Below, piece by piece: positions 19,497 through 28,387 of a DNA stretch of 43,534 bases. The stretch spans positions 1-43,534 of IMG/VR virus record IMGVR_UViG_3300037042_002198; one strand, given 5' to 3'. This DNA comes from a virus. Within the stretch, counting starts at the first letter, position 1, and each line of letters starts with the position of its first letter. Below the pieces are notes generated by a model. That model ran no database searches. It was given only the letters and a program-made list of their open reading frames with translations, and had not been told where the DNA came from. Made by a program: the position numbers and the translations under genes.

Positions 19497-22177
19497 TAGT
19501 TATTCTTTTTTAAAAAATCATTAATAGTTTGTGTTCCTATATTTTCAAAAATTTTCTGAGCACCAGTAAGTGATACAAAACCTTTTTCATTTAAAACTCC
19601 CATAACCCATGGAGTATTTACATATGGTTGTACATACATTTTCACTTGAAAAACATCATTTGGACCACCATCATTACGATCATCACCCTCTACATCCACT
19701 CTTACATTATTTGCAAACTTTGTATTTCTCAAAAGAGGAATGTCAGATCCAGTGAATCTAGAACTCACTGCTCCTGTAGCATCTGTTAATGCTAATAAGT
19801 TTGTTGTTTTATTTGGAGAAGAACTAATTGTATATTTAATATCATCCCATGGATTAACAACTGCTACATCAGAAAAATGTCTTTGTAATTCACCAGCATT
19901 TATAGGAATTCTTTGAGTGAGTCCACCTCCACCATTTAATACAAGTTCTGCACTACCATCATATTTTTTAACGATTGTATACTTTGCGTTAGGATCTTTT
20001 TGAATTTTTTCTAAATCTGACTTACTAAAGTCCGAAGACTTATTTACATCTAGTCCACCATGTGATTCATATTGAATAAGTTTATTACCTATAAGACCAT
20101 TAACCATTTCTTTTGTATCAGCATTAGACATATTTAATGTACCTATCTTTGTTTGTCTTTCAGGCATATTTTTAGTTAAATAGTCAGATTCTGCAGTTAA
20201 CTTTTTCTTTACAAGATCTGATGCAATTGATGAATATTTTTGATTTATATTCACTGTATTATTATATATTACATTCTCTGTTGGTGTAAGTTGTTGACCA
20301 TAATACTTTTTAACATATGCTTTTGCAATAGGTTCATATTTACCTCCTCTATATTTATCTAGAAATCCTTTAGTATCAAATGTTGTAACACCTCCACCAA
20401 ATCCACCAGTTCCACCACTAAAAGAGGTTGTAGTTTTAAAACTTGTTGCTACATTTGAAACCAAAAATAATTCTTTAGGTGTATATAAAACTGAACCATT
20501 GCTAGTTGTTATAGGAGTTTCATTTGCTAAAGATTGATCAAGTTGTTCATCATATTGTTTAGAAGATTTACTAGCACCATCTCTTAAGTTTATAAGTCTG
20601 TATGATTCAACCTCTAAACTTTTTCTTTGTTCTAAATACTTTCTCATCTTATTATCATTATCATTAATAGATGTAGGATTTTCAGAATACTTTTTATATA
20701 AATCATTAAGATATTGTGATTTCTGAGTGGGTGTCATTTTATCTCCACCAGGAATATTAGGAGCATAACTACTATTTAACTCATCAATTTGTCCTGCTTG
20801 AATAAGGTTTCCTTTAGCATCTCTTTGTCCAATTATAGCTGTTATATCTCCATCTATCTTTGATAATGAAGGAACATCTACATCTGTAGGAAGAGCACCT
20901 GGATCTATAGCGGTGTATATTTTCTTTAATCTTTCTGCTTCTTTTTGTGATTGCTCAATAGTCCATTTCTGAACATCCCATTTATGAGAGATTTTCCATT
21001 CACTATGTTGTAAATTAGCATTCCAATATTTATATTGTATATCTTGTTTCTTCATATCCGCCTCAAAATATGGACTGTTTAATATCTCCATCTTCTTACT
21101 TTCATCTGCCATATCTTGAGCCATAGTGGTAAGATGTTTCTGAGTGTATAGTTTATATTTATAATCAGTGAGGTCAGTGATATTATTAATACCTGATAAG
21201 CTAGTGTTTAATTCTTTCTCAAGACTACCATCAGTAAGTTTTTTATTTATATTAGTTAACTTAGTTTGAAGTTCTGCTTTTTCAGCTATATTTAATTTAG
21301 AATTTGTTTTAAGTTCAAGAGCAATATCAACTGCAGCATCTGATAAAATCTTTTTATTAATATTATAAGTTTTAGTGATATCATTTTTAAATGTATCTTT
21401 TGTAGCTCCTCTATAATGATACCAACCATCAATTTTTAATTGTTGTTGATCATTTGGTGTAAGATTATTATAGAAGTTATTAAGTAGTTTCTCAGCAGAT
21501 CTTCCTTTAACTGATATACGTAACATTACATCATCAATCTTTTTTACTCCTTTTGAAGGATCTAAAGAAGCATTACCTTGCGTATCATAATAAAGAACAT
21601 TTCCTTCATAATTTCTTTTATATGGAATATCAATTGAACCATCTGCACCATGTACTTTCTCTGCTATATCTCTTAACTTTGCATCAATATCTGTATAATT
21701 AATATATTCCTCTGTAAAAACTGCTCCTGCATTAGGATCTTGAAACCAAGCGTTAGCTTCTGCATTAAACCATTTTTCATTTTGCACACCTGACTTTCCT
21801 TCTTTTTTAGCTTTTTCCATTATAGCTTGTTGTTTTCTTAACCATGCAGTAGAACCAACAGCAGTTTGTACAATCTTATCATTACCAATTTGCTTAACCA
21901 TCCCTCCAACAGAATTAACCAATTGAAAATTAGAAAAATCACCAGCAGCTACAGTGGTGAGATTACCTCCTAATTGATTAAGTTTAGATTTAAGATAGGC
22001 TTTATCCACATCTTTGTAAATATCCAATCCAGCCACTTGATCAATCTGTCCTTGAATTTTTTGCACACCTTTGTCGTACTGATCTTGTTTGATCATACCC
22101 ACCTTTACCATTTCTTCAACAGGGAGCTGTTGAATATATGGATTGAACTGCATTGGTTTATCTGTAAAACTTGCCAT
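19496..22177 (-). CDS. Virion-type cargo/structural protein, 893 aa
   Basis: I recognise the N-terminal pattern (QLPVEEMVKVGMIKQDQYD, then a long helical KIQGQIDQVAGLDIYKD stretch to about residue 75) as typical of a conserved late protein of crAss-like and related Bacteroidetes phages; no enzymatic motif is visible. The remainder is largely helical and Lys/Asn-rich, with a Gly-rich patch around residues 575-590 and a beta-rich C-terminal ~150 residues (PWDDIKYTIS, VRVDVEGDDR). It is the first gene after its own promoter and overlaps the RNA polymerase gene as TAATG, so the two are probably translated in step. Inferred role: capsid- or tail-internal cargo packaged beside the RNA polymerase. 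Family recall is from memory, not a search. Confidence 0.6.
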   Translation of the reverse strand: MASFTDKPMQFNPYIQQLPVEEMVKVGMIKQDQYDKGVQKIQGQIDQVAGLDIYKDVDKAYLKSKLNQLGGNLTTVAAGDFSNFQLVNSVGGMVKQIGNDKIVQTAVGSTAWLRKQQAIMEKAKKEGKSGVQNEKWFNAEANAWFQDPNAGAVFTEEYINYTDIDAKLRDIAEKVHGADGSIDIPYKRNYEGNVLYYDTQGNASLDPSKGVKKIDDVMLRISVKGRSAEKLLNNFYNNLTPNDQQQLKIDGWYHYRGATKDTFKNDITKTYNINKKILSDAAVDIALELKTNSKLNIAEKAELQTKLTNINKKLTDGSLEKELNTSLSGINNITDLTDYKYKLYTQKHLTTMAQDMADESKKMEILNSPYFEADMKKQDIQYKYWNANLQHSEWKISHKWDVQKWTIEQSQKEAERLKKIYTAIDPGALPTDVDVPSLSKIDGDITAIIGQRDAKGNLIQAGQIDELNSSYAPNIPGGDKMTPTQKSQYLNDLYKKYSENPTSINDNDNKMRKYLEQRKSLEVESYRLINLRDGASKSSKQYDEQLDQSLANETPITTSNGSVLYTPKELFLVSNVATSFKTTTSFSGGTGGFGGGVTTFDTKGFLDKYRGGKYEPIAKAYVKKYYGQQLTPTENVIYNNTVNINQKYSSIASDLVKKKLTAESDYLTKNMPERQTKIGTLNMSNADTKEMVNGLIGNKLIQYESHGGLDVNKSSDFSKSDLEKIQKDPNAKYTIVKKYDGSAELVLNGGGGLTQRIPINAGELQRHFSDVAVVNPWDDIKYTISSSPNKTTNLLALTDATGAVSSRFTGSDIPLLRNTKFANNVRVDVEGDDRNDGGPNDVFQVKMYVQPYVNTPWVMGVLNEKGFVSLTGAQKIFENIGTQTINDFLKKNN

Positions 22178-22192
22178 AGTATATTAAGTTAG

Positions 22193-22224
22193 CAAATGTA
22201 ATTAAAAATATTAATATTACCAAA
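22193..22224 (-). promoter_or_regulatory. Bacteroidetes-type promoter for the 893-aa/RNA polymerase block
   Basis: Minus strand: TTTG (22224-22221), 20-base spacer, TACATTTG (22200-22193), matching TTTG-N20-TAnnTTTG exactly. The predicted start lies near 22187, about ten bases before the ATG at 22177. The -33 TTTG is part of the 3' arm of the hairpin at 22216-22246. Confidence 0.7.
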
Positions 22225-22246
22225 CACTATAACTATATTTGGTAAT
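22216..22246 (-). terminator. Hairpin terminator after the 1165-aa gene
   Basis: Nine-base perfect inverted repeat attaccaaa (22216-22224) / tttggtaat (22238-22246) with a 13-base loop, followed on the minus strand by TATTAATATTTTT. The stem is AT-rich, so it is probably partial. It shares bases with the promoter of the next gene. Confidence 0.5.
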
Positions 22247-22264
22247 TTATTATAATTGAATTGG

Positions 22265-25200
22265 TTATAGATTTTTGATTGCTTTAACAATAGATCCGTT
22301 TCTTGCTTTTATTTTAGCTCCATTCTTAGCATCATTAGCTAATATATACCCTGTAATCTCTCCTTTATTATTATATTTAGGATACATAGGATTGCCATTC
22401 AAATCAGTCATAACTCCTTGTTGATTACCCCTTGTATTAGTAATAGGATTACCTGACGTATCAAATTGAACTATTCCATTCATATTTACCAATCTTCCTT
22501 GAGAATCATATCTATAGTTATATAGATTTTCCATTGTTTTTAGCTTTCTGTTTTCTAATTTATTCTGAGCTGTTTTAGCAGAAATTGAATTAAGGGCATT
22601 TCGAATGTTTTCTTTAGTTGTAGAATTAGCTGTTTCTTGTCTAACATATTGATTATCAAGAATTCCCATATTTTTTAATTGAGCATCATTTAATGTAGCT
22701 CTGTTTTTATCATACACTCCAGCTTTCATAGCTTGATTAGCTCTAAATTGTTCTGCTAAAACTTTAGACTTATTTTGTGATGCAGCTCCAAATATTGCAG
22801 CAGCAGCAGCAGGATTATCAATAGCCATTCTTTCTGCAGCTCTTGCCTGAGCAGTGATTTCATTTAATTGATCTTGATAGGATATATCATAAACATTATC
22901 TAATTCAGGATTATATTTTTGTGCAAATACAGGAGAAGGTCTATCTCCCATAGCAGACATTTCTCCTAACAATTGACTAGGATCAAGTTCTTCTGCATCA
23001 CTAGGTCTAAGATAGTTTAATGCTTGATTAGCATACATCTGCCAAGGGAAAGAAGGTTTTGTTGTTGTTGGTGTTGTTGTTTTTAGTTGTTTAGAATCTA
23101 ATATTGGAACATCAAGACCAATTCCTGTAGTGCGTATGGGGGGATTAAGAGGAAGATTTAGAAGCTTACCAACACCCTTATTCATATCATTAACACTTGC
23201 TATGTATTGCTTTATTCGATCTCCCATTATATCATCCTGTGTTCCTAATATTTCTTTTTGTGTCATTTTAGAAAAATCAGTGAATTTTTGTCTTTTTCCT
23301 AAATTACTCATAGGATGAGCTTTAATTATAGCTTCAGCTTTCTCTGGAAAATACTTATGGAATGTATCCTTAAGCTTTTTAATATCAGATGTGTTGTTTG
23401 TTTTTTCTGCTATAGCATATAATTTATTTATTTCCTTAACACGATCATCATTTGGAGATGTAGCAGTGGATGTAGGAATTTTTGTTAAAGGGAGTGAACT
23501 TACACCACCCTTAGTAAGAGCTTCTTCAGCAGCATATTCAGGAGTGTCATAATATGATGCATAAACTGGTTCTTTTGTTCCCACTTGTGCTATTGGTATA
23601 GATTTTCCAAATTTAGCTTGTTGTTCTTTCATAGCTTCTTTATCTATTGTAAATTTACCTTTAACAAGATCTGCTGCCACTAGTCCATTTTCTTCTGATA
23701 GTTCATTAATAGAACTTTGAATATTTGCTGCTATATCCTTATATTCAGAATATTTTTGAAGATTATTTGTAGCTCCATTTATATTTTCTTTATAAGAATT
23801 AAATGTTAGCTGATCAATTGGTGTATTTATTTCTAATTGATTAATTAGTTCTGTATTTTTATTTAATATTTTAGTTTGTTTATTTTCTTTTTTAATTAAA
23901 TTTGAAACATAGTTTTTAAACTTTTTACCTTTTGCATCTTTATCTCCAAGCATAGACAGTGCATAATTAGGAATCTTTAAATCACCATACACTATTAAAT
24001 TCTTTTCACCTGTTTCAGAATCTGTCATTTCTTGAGCAGGTTCACCTCTTTCCACTTCAACTTGAGCATCAGCTTGTTCTGTACCATATTCTGCATAATC
24101 TGTATAACTATCAGGTTCTCCTTTTCCATAGGTTACACCTATTCCTGTATGTCCATTACCATCTCCTTCTGTATGTGAGTTACCTCTAAACATTACAGTG
24201 GATCCCTCATCATAAGGATTATTAGAAACAGTTTCAACATCTCCACCCCATGTAGTTTTTAATTGTCCATTTAAAGCACTTGTTTGTCCACCATGTTTCA
24301 TAAATTGTTTTCCTGTAAACATTGCTCTTTCACTAGGAGGTGTATATTCTTTTAAATGTCCACCAGCACGTAACATATCAGCATCCTTTGGAGGTGCTAA
24401 TAATTGATCCATAGAATATTCACCAAACTTAGCAATTATTTGTGGGTTGTATTCTGGATTCATATATCCACCTTCTTCATAGTTAGAAATATCACCACCA
24501 TTTTTTATATATCCAGTAGATTGTAAATTTCTTCTTACATTACCACCAACATTACTCCACATATTATTTTGTGTATTTTCAATTGCTTTCTTTTTTTGTA
24601 GTTTTTCTGTATCTAACATTCCTCCAAAAATTCCTCCTGCAAGTCCTCCAATAGGACCAAAAATACCACCAATTGAACTACCAATATCACCACCTGCATT
24701 TCCTTCAAAATCTCCTCCACCCATCTTACTACCAATTGAACTACCATAAGGAGCTAAAAGAGACATAGCACCACCTTTACCACCTGATCCTTTAGGAAAA
24801 AGAGTACTCATAAAACCACTAAATCCTCCCTGTGCTTTTGGAACAAATCCACCAGCTCTATATTGTTTAACTATATCAGAATCACTTAAAGGTTCATATC
24901 CAAGATCATCATATAATGTATTAGGAGCATATGTGTTTTGTATTTCTGCTCCATATTGAGCAGTTAAAGGATTTGTACCAACACCATATGTAGGAAACAT
25001 TTGATCTGGAGATATTATATTATCTTCTGGTCTTACGTAGTTTCTTGTAATAGGTTGTACTTGCATATTATTTGCTTGTGACATAAGATCTGAAAGTTTT
25101 TCAGTTCTTTGTGCATCTCTTCTGTCATATTTTTCTTGTTTAAGATTTTTAAATCCTTTAACTATACCACCTATTACAGGAATACTACTTAAAAGACCCT

Positions 25201-25762
25201 TACCAACTTTTTGACCTCTTTCATATTTATAATTACCATTTGCATTACCACTTGGCCTTGTAGCAGCATCAAATATATTATTACCATCCTCATCTAATTC
25301 TCCATGCCATGTTCCTAAAGGATCAGGTGGTCCATTTTGTGCTTTAGGAACCTGTATTCCATGTTTTCCTTTACCAAACATACCCATAATTTGTTCCATT
25401 TGATCAGGAGACATTCCTTCACCACCACCTTCACCACCACCTTGACCACCACCACCTTGACCAGCAGCAGCTTGTTGTGCTTCTAGCATTTGTTGTTGAT
25501 AGGCCTCTTGCTGTCTCATATAATCATTTTTGCCTGTAAGGTTAAGATCCATATCATCATATGTTTCTCTAACATTAATAGGAGATAAATTATTAGAAAC
25601 ACCTCCACCTGTATAACTACCTACTGGAGACATGGCAGCACCTAATTGTGCTTTTTTAAAAGCTTTACCATGTACTTTCATAAATGCTTCTTCTGAAGGA
25701 AACTTAGAATAGAATTCTTTTTGGGTTTTACAACCAGATATTTTTAAAATTTCTGCTTTCAT
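22265..25762 (-). CDS. Large virion structural protein with Gly-rich and KAQ-G motifs, 1165 aa
   Basis: Seen: N-terminal helical segment (KEFYSKFPSEEAFMKVHGK, ~15-33), a Gln/Ala-rich helix (~85-100), a Gly-rich linker (~101-117), repeated short motifs of the form K/P-x-AQ-x-G (KKAQLG, VPKAQNG, VPKAQGG, PIAQVG), a Gly-rich ~330-380 region, and at ~527-585 a FRGNSHTEGDGNGHTG segment leading to VEVERGEPAQEM and NLIVYGDLKIPN. The last pattern (S-H...G...VEvE-x-GE) recurs in large structural proteins of gut phages. C-terminal ~250 residues are helical and Ala/Asn/Gln-rich. It lies one base after the 585-aa gene, which carries the same AQ-G motifs, so the two probably interact with the same partner. 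No catalytic site is evident. Probable tail- or capsid-internal structural protein. Confidence 0.6.
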   Translation of the reverse strand: MKAEILKISGCKTQKEFYSKFPSEEAFMKVHGKAFKKAQLGAAMSPVGSYTGGGVSNNLSPINVRETYDDMDLNLTGKNDYMRQQEAYQQQMLEAQQAAAGQGGGGQGGGEGGGEGMSPDQMEQIMGMFGKGKHGIQVPKAQNGPPDPLGTWHGELDEDGNNIFDAATRPSGNANGNYKYERGQKVGKGLLSSIPVIGGIVKGFKNLKQEKYDRRDAQRTEKLSDLMSQANNMQVQPITRNYVRPEDNIISPDQMFPTYGVGTNPLTAQYGAEIQNTYAPNTLYDDLGYEPLSDSDIVKQYRAGGFVPKAQGGFSGFMSTLFPKGSGGKGGAMSLLAPYGSSIGSKMGGGDFEGNAGGDIGSSIGGIFGPIGGLAGGIFGGMLDTEKLQKKKAIENTQNNMWSNVGGNVRRNLQSTGYIKNGGDISNYEEGGYMNPEYNPQIIAKFGEYSMDQLLAPPKDADMLRAGGHLKEYTPPSERAMFTGKQFMKHGGQTSALNGQLKTTWGGDVETVSNNPYDEGSTVMFRGNSHTEGDGNGHTGIGVTYGKGEPDSYTDYAEYGTEQADAQVEVERGEPAQEMTDSETGEKNLIVYGDLKIPNYALSMLGDKDAKGKKFKNYVSNLIKKENKQTKILNKNTELINQLEINTPIDQLTFNSYKENINGATNNLQKYSEYKDIAANIQSSINELSEENGLVAADLVKGKFTIDKEAMKEQQAKFGKSIPIAQVGTKEPVYASYYDTPEYAAEEALTKGGVSSLPLTKIPTSTATSPNDDRVKEINKLYAIAEKTNNTSDIKKLKDTFHKYFPEKAEAIIKAHPMSNLGKRQKFTDFSKMTQKEILGTQDDIMGDRIKQYIASVNDMNKGVGKLLNLPLNPPIRTTGIGLDVPILDSKQLKTTTPTTTKPSFPWQMYANQALNYLRPSDAEELDPSQLLGEMSAMGDRPSPVFAQKYNPELDNVYDISYQDQLNEITAQARAAERMAIDNPAAAAAIFGAASQNKSKVLAEQFRANQAMKAGVYDKNRATLNDAQLKNMGILDNQYVRQETANSTTKENIRNALNSISAKTAQNKLENRKLKTMENLYNYRYDSQGRLVNMNGIVQFDTSGNPITNTRGNQQGVMTDLNGNPMYPKYNNKGEITGYILANDAKNGAKIKARNGSIVKAIKNL

Positions 25763-25763
25763 A

Positions 25764-27521
25764 TTAATTGTATTTATTCAACCATCCGCCTGGTTGTGGT
25801 TTATTATAATTTGTAAAGTTAAGTAAATCATCTAGGTTTTGCAAACCTTTTTGTTCTTGTCTTACACCATTCTTAGCCATAGGATATTCTGTCACCTTTG
25901 TACCATCAAATTCATATTCTTCTTCTGGATACATCATTTGTGTATCACCAGTATCTGATATTCCTAATACAGGATAAGGTACACCTTGCATTGTTATTTG
26001 GTTAGAATCTATTTCTGTTATCTCTCCTGGATGAGCCCATTGTCCCATATCATCTTTAATGATTCCTCCACCTTCATCAAATTTATTCAACCATCCACCA
26101 TCCTGAGCACTAGGCATAGTCTTCTTAGCATAAGGACCTTCTGAGGGAGCAGGACTATTTGTACGTGCGTATGTGAATCCTACAGAACCAGGAATAGAAC
26201 CACCCATAGCAAAATCTTTTCCCCATCTCTTAAGTGGTGTAGGAATAGATTGTCCTTTCTCTACATAAGGATGTCTAATAGTTTTCTCCCATTCTTCTGC
26301 TTCTTGCCATGTTTTAAATGGACCACCAAGATGTTCTCCTGTTTTTCTAAATTCACCAACAGGATCTTTTAATGGTTTTCCATATTTAAATGTAGGAATT
26401 AAATATGCAGGTTCTCCATTTTCTCCACCTATAGAAGAAGCTAGTTCTGAACTAGGTATATTAGTTGGAATATTTGCATATCCTATTGGTAATTTCTTAC
26501 TATTTGGTTCAAGAAATGTAAGACCTTTCTGAGCTTTTGGAATACTACCACCCATAGTAAATTTAAGACCTTTGTTTTGAACATATTTTTTTAATGCTTC
26601 TTGATTATTTAATAAATCAAGATCAGGTTGATTTACTTTTCCTCTTTGGTTAGGCATATCTTCAGAATAAAATTGTCCATTATAATTACGACCTATTGTA
26701 GAATTAGCTGGACCATATACATATTGATAATCTCCTTTTGGAAATCTTGGTGCAATAAAAGGTAGAGTTATATTAGGGTGTTGTAATTCTGTTATTTGTG
26801 GATTATAGTTTTCATCTATTCCTATAGGTTGTACATTAAAGTTTTTATGTTTTATTTTACGTTCTGGTTTTGGTTTAGGTGTTGGTTCTAGTTTACGTTC
26901 TGGTTTATTCTCAACCCATATATCTCCCTCCATATGTCCTCTTGGATCAGATGTTGGTATAAATTTAGGAGGTGTTATTGGTTTAGGTTTTGTTTTTAAT
27001 ATATAAGATTGTATATTTTTTGGATCTTGTGGTTTTTTATATCTTCTTGCTTCAGGAATACCTTTCATTTGAAAATTTGAATTATCAAACTGACTTATGT
27101 TAAATGCAACACGTTCTATTGGTAAATTACCTTTCCAATATTCATTAAAATTTCTTATACCAACACCTTCTTCTGTAAAAAGTGGTTGATGAAATGTTAT
27201 AGGGAATCCTTTTGTAACACCATGTTTTTTTTGTAATTTTAAAAGATCTGAATATTCTTGCTCACCTTGATTATATTTTTTTGAACTATCTGCATTATAT
27301 TGTAACTGTCTTAAATAACGTCTTACATCTGCAGGATCATCTGTATATATAGGAGGAAGTGTTCCACCTTTCTGAAACTGTCCACCCCATGCAGGAGAAT
27401 AGTTTCTACCTTTGGTGTTATATCCCATTTCTACAAATCCTTCAGGTGGGGAAACAGAAGTATTGTTATAGTTTTGTTGAACTATATCACCATTGCTATA
27501 TTTTTCTAACCATTTGTTCAC
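25764..27521 (-). CDS. Virion-type protein with GGWLNK and KAQ-G repeats, 585 aa (GTG start)
   Basis: The start is GTG at 27521, overlapping the upstream TAG as TAGTG; the N-terminus then reads (M)NKWLEKYSNGD. This motif returns as GGWLNKFDEGG (~475) and as the extreme C-terminus GGWLNKYN. GGSIPKAQKG and PSAQDGG match motifs in the next gene. Residues ~490-550 form a compact unit (GQWAHPGEITEIDSNQITMQ, then YPVLGISDTG and YPEEEYEF) that I recall from several Bacteroidetes phage virion proteins. A Pro/Lys-rich linker lies at ~180-225 (KPKPITPPK, PTPKPKPERK). No enzyme motif is seen. The recurring short motifs suggest a scaffold or linker protein with several docking sites; this is inference. 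Confidence 0.55.
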   Translation of the reverse strand: MNKWLEKYSNGDIVQQNYNNTSVSPPEGFVEMGYNTKGRNYSPAWGGQFQKGGTLPPIYTDDPADVRRYLRQLQYNADSSKKYNQGEQEYSDLLKLQKKHGVTKGFPITFHQPLFTEEGVGIRNFNEYWKGNLPIERVAFNISQFDNSNFQMKGIPEARRYKKPQDPKNIQSYILKTKPKPITPPKFIPTSDPRGHMEGDIWVENKPERKLEPTPKPKPERKIKHKNFNVQPIGIDENYNPQITELQHPNITLPFIAPRFPKGDYQYVYGPANSTIGRNYNGQFYSEDMPNQRGKVNQPDLDLLNNQEALKKYVQNKGLKFTMGGSIPKAQKGLTFLEPNSKKLPIGYANIPTNIPSSELASSIGGENGEPAYLIPTFKYGKPLKDPVGEFRKTGEHLGGPFKTWQEAEEWEKTIRHPYVEKGQSIPTPLKRWGKDFAMGGSIPGSVGFTYARTNSPAPSEGPYAKKTMPSAQDGGWLNKFDEGGGIIKDDMGQWAHPGEITEIDSNQITMQGVPYPVLGISDTGDTQMMYPEEEYEFDGTKVTEYPMAKNGVRQEQKGLQNLDDLLNFTNYNKPQPGGWLNKYN

Positions 27522-28387
27522 TATAGATATGAAATTTGTGATGGGGCTGTAATAAATTGACTCACAAGATGAGCATCACTTCTATTATCTAAAATATGAC
27601 GTATCTTCAAATCTTTAGCTCTTAATGTATCTTTCTTAAATGATCTTTTTCCATAGTCCATATTTGATTGATTTACAACCTTGTCTATAGAAAGATTCTC
27701 ACAACTTGTTAAAAATAAAGGAATTGATTTGTTTTTAACAAGACTCCAAAATGTATTGTATTTATAAAAATTATCAGTTTTTGTATATGTAATTGTTTTA
27801 CTATCAATATTATATGTAGGATACTTCAAATACTCCTTTAGGTTGTGTAGAGGTTTTGGGACTAGTTCCAATATTCCTGTACTCTGTTGTCCATTATATA
27901 AAACAGCTTTATTAAACCATCTATCGTCTGTTTCTATTTTATCATTGTAATTAAACACACCATCAGGTTCTTTAAAATATTTATATGCTTTTGTGTAGTC
28001 TTTTACATTTTGTAAAATTTCATCATTGTATTGATATGAAAAAGGATATTCAATGATATAAGGATGTATATTTCCGTAAAAGGTGTTATATATTTCTACA
28101 TTATTTAAATGTGTCCATAGACATGCTGTATGTGTTATTTTGAAATTTTTCTCTGTTAACTCATTAGTGTATATAACTCCTATAGGAAATGTTTTTGTTA
28201 TTTTACATTTACCTGTAGATTTGATTATTATAACATTAACTGCAACATCTACATAATAACTCTTTCCAGATATTAAATCATTTAATGAAACATTTACATC
28301 TATAGTGTTTCCAAAATCATCAAATATATCAAACGGTCCTGATGAAGAGGAGGCTGAAGTAAATTTTATGGTGATAACTTTTAACAT
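27521..28387 (-). CDS. Virion-type protein with N-terminal GPF beta module, 288 aa
   Basis: Not recognised as a named protein. The first ~70 residues (ITIKFTSASSSSGPFDIFDD, later DLISGKSYYVDV, VIIIKSTGKCK) match the head of the 312-aa protein at 36984-37922 (ITLTLAGTDTGPFNLYSNLD, DLVAGYISGVV, IIKVVSDNPIC), so this is a reusable beta-sandwich module. The remainder (~90-288) is Tyr/Asn-rich and probably beta, with no catalytic motif. Overlaps of the TAATG type upstream and TAGTG downstream tie its translation to the muzzle-like gene and the 585-aa gene. Probable minor tail or tail-surface component. Confidence 0.5.
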   Translation of the reverse strand: MLKVITIKFTSASSSSGPFDIFDDFGNTIDVNVSLNDLISGKSYYVDVAVNVIIIKSTGKCKITKTFPIGVIYTNELTEKNFKITHTACLWTHLNNVEIYNTFYGNIHPYIIEYPFSYQYNDEILQNVKDYTKAYKYFKEPDGVFNYNDKIETDDRWFNKAVLYNGQQSTGILELVPKPLHNLKEYLKYPTYNIDSKTITYTKTDNFYKYNTFWSLVKNKSIPLFLTSCENLSIDKVVNQSNMDYGKRSFKKDTLRAKDLKIRHILDNRSDAHLVSQFITAPSQISYL

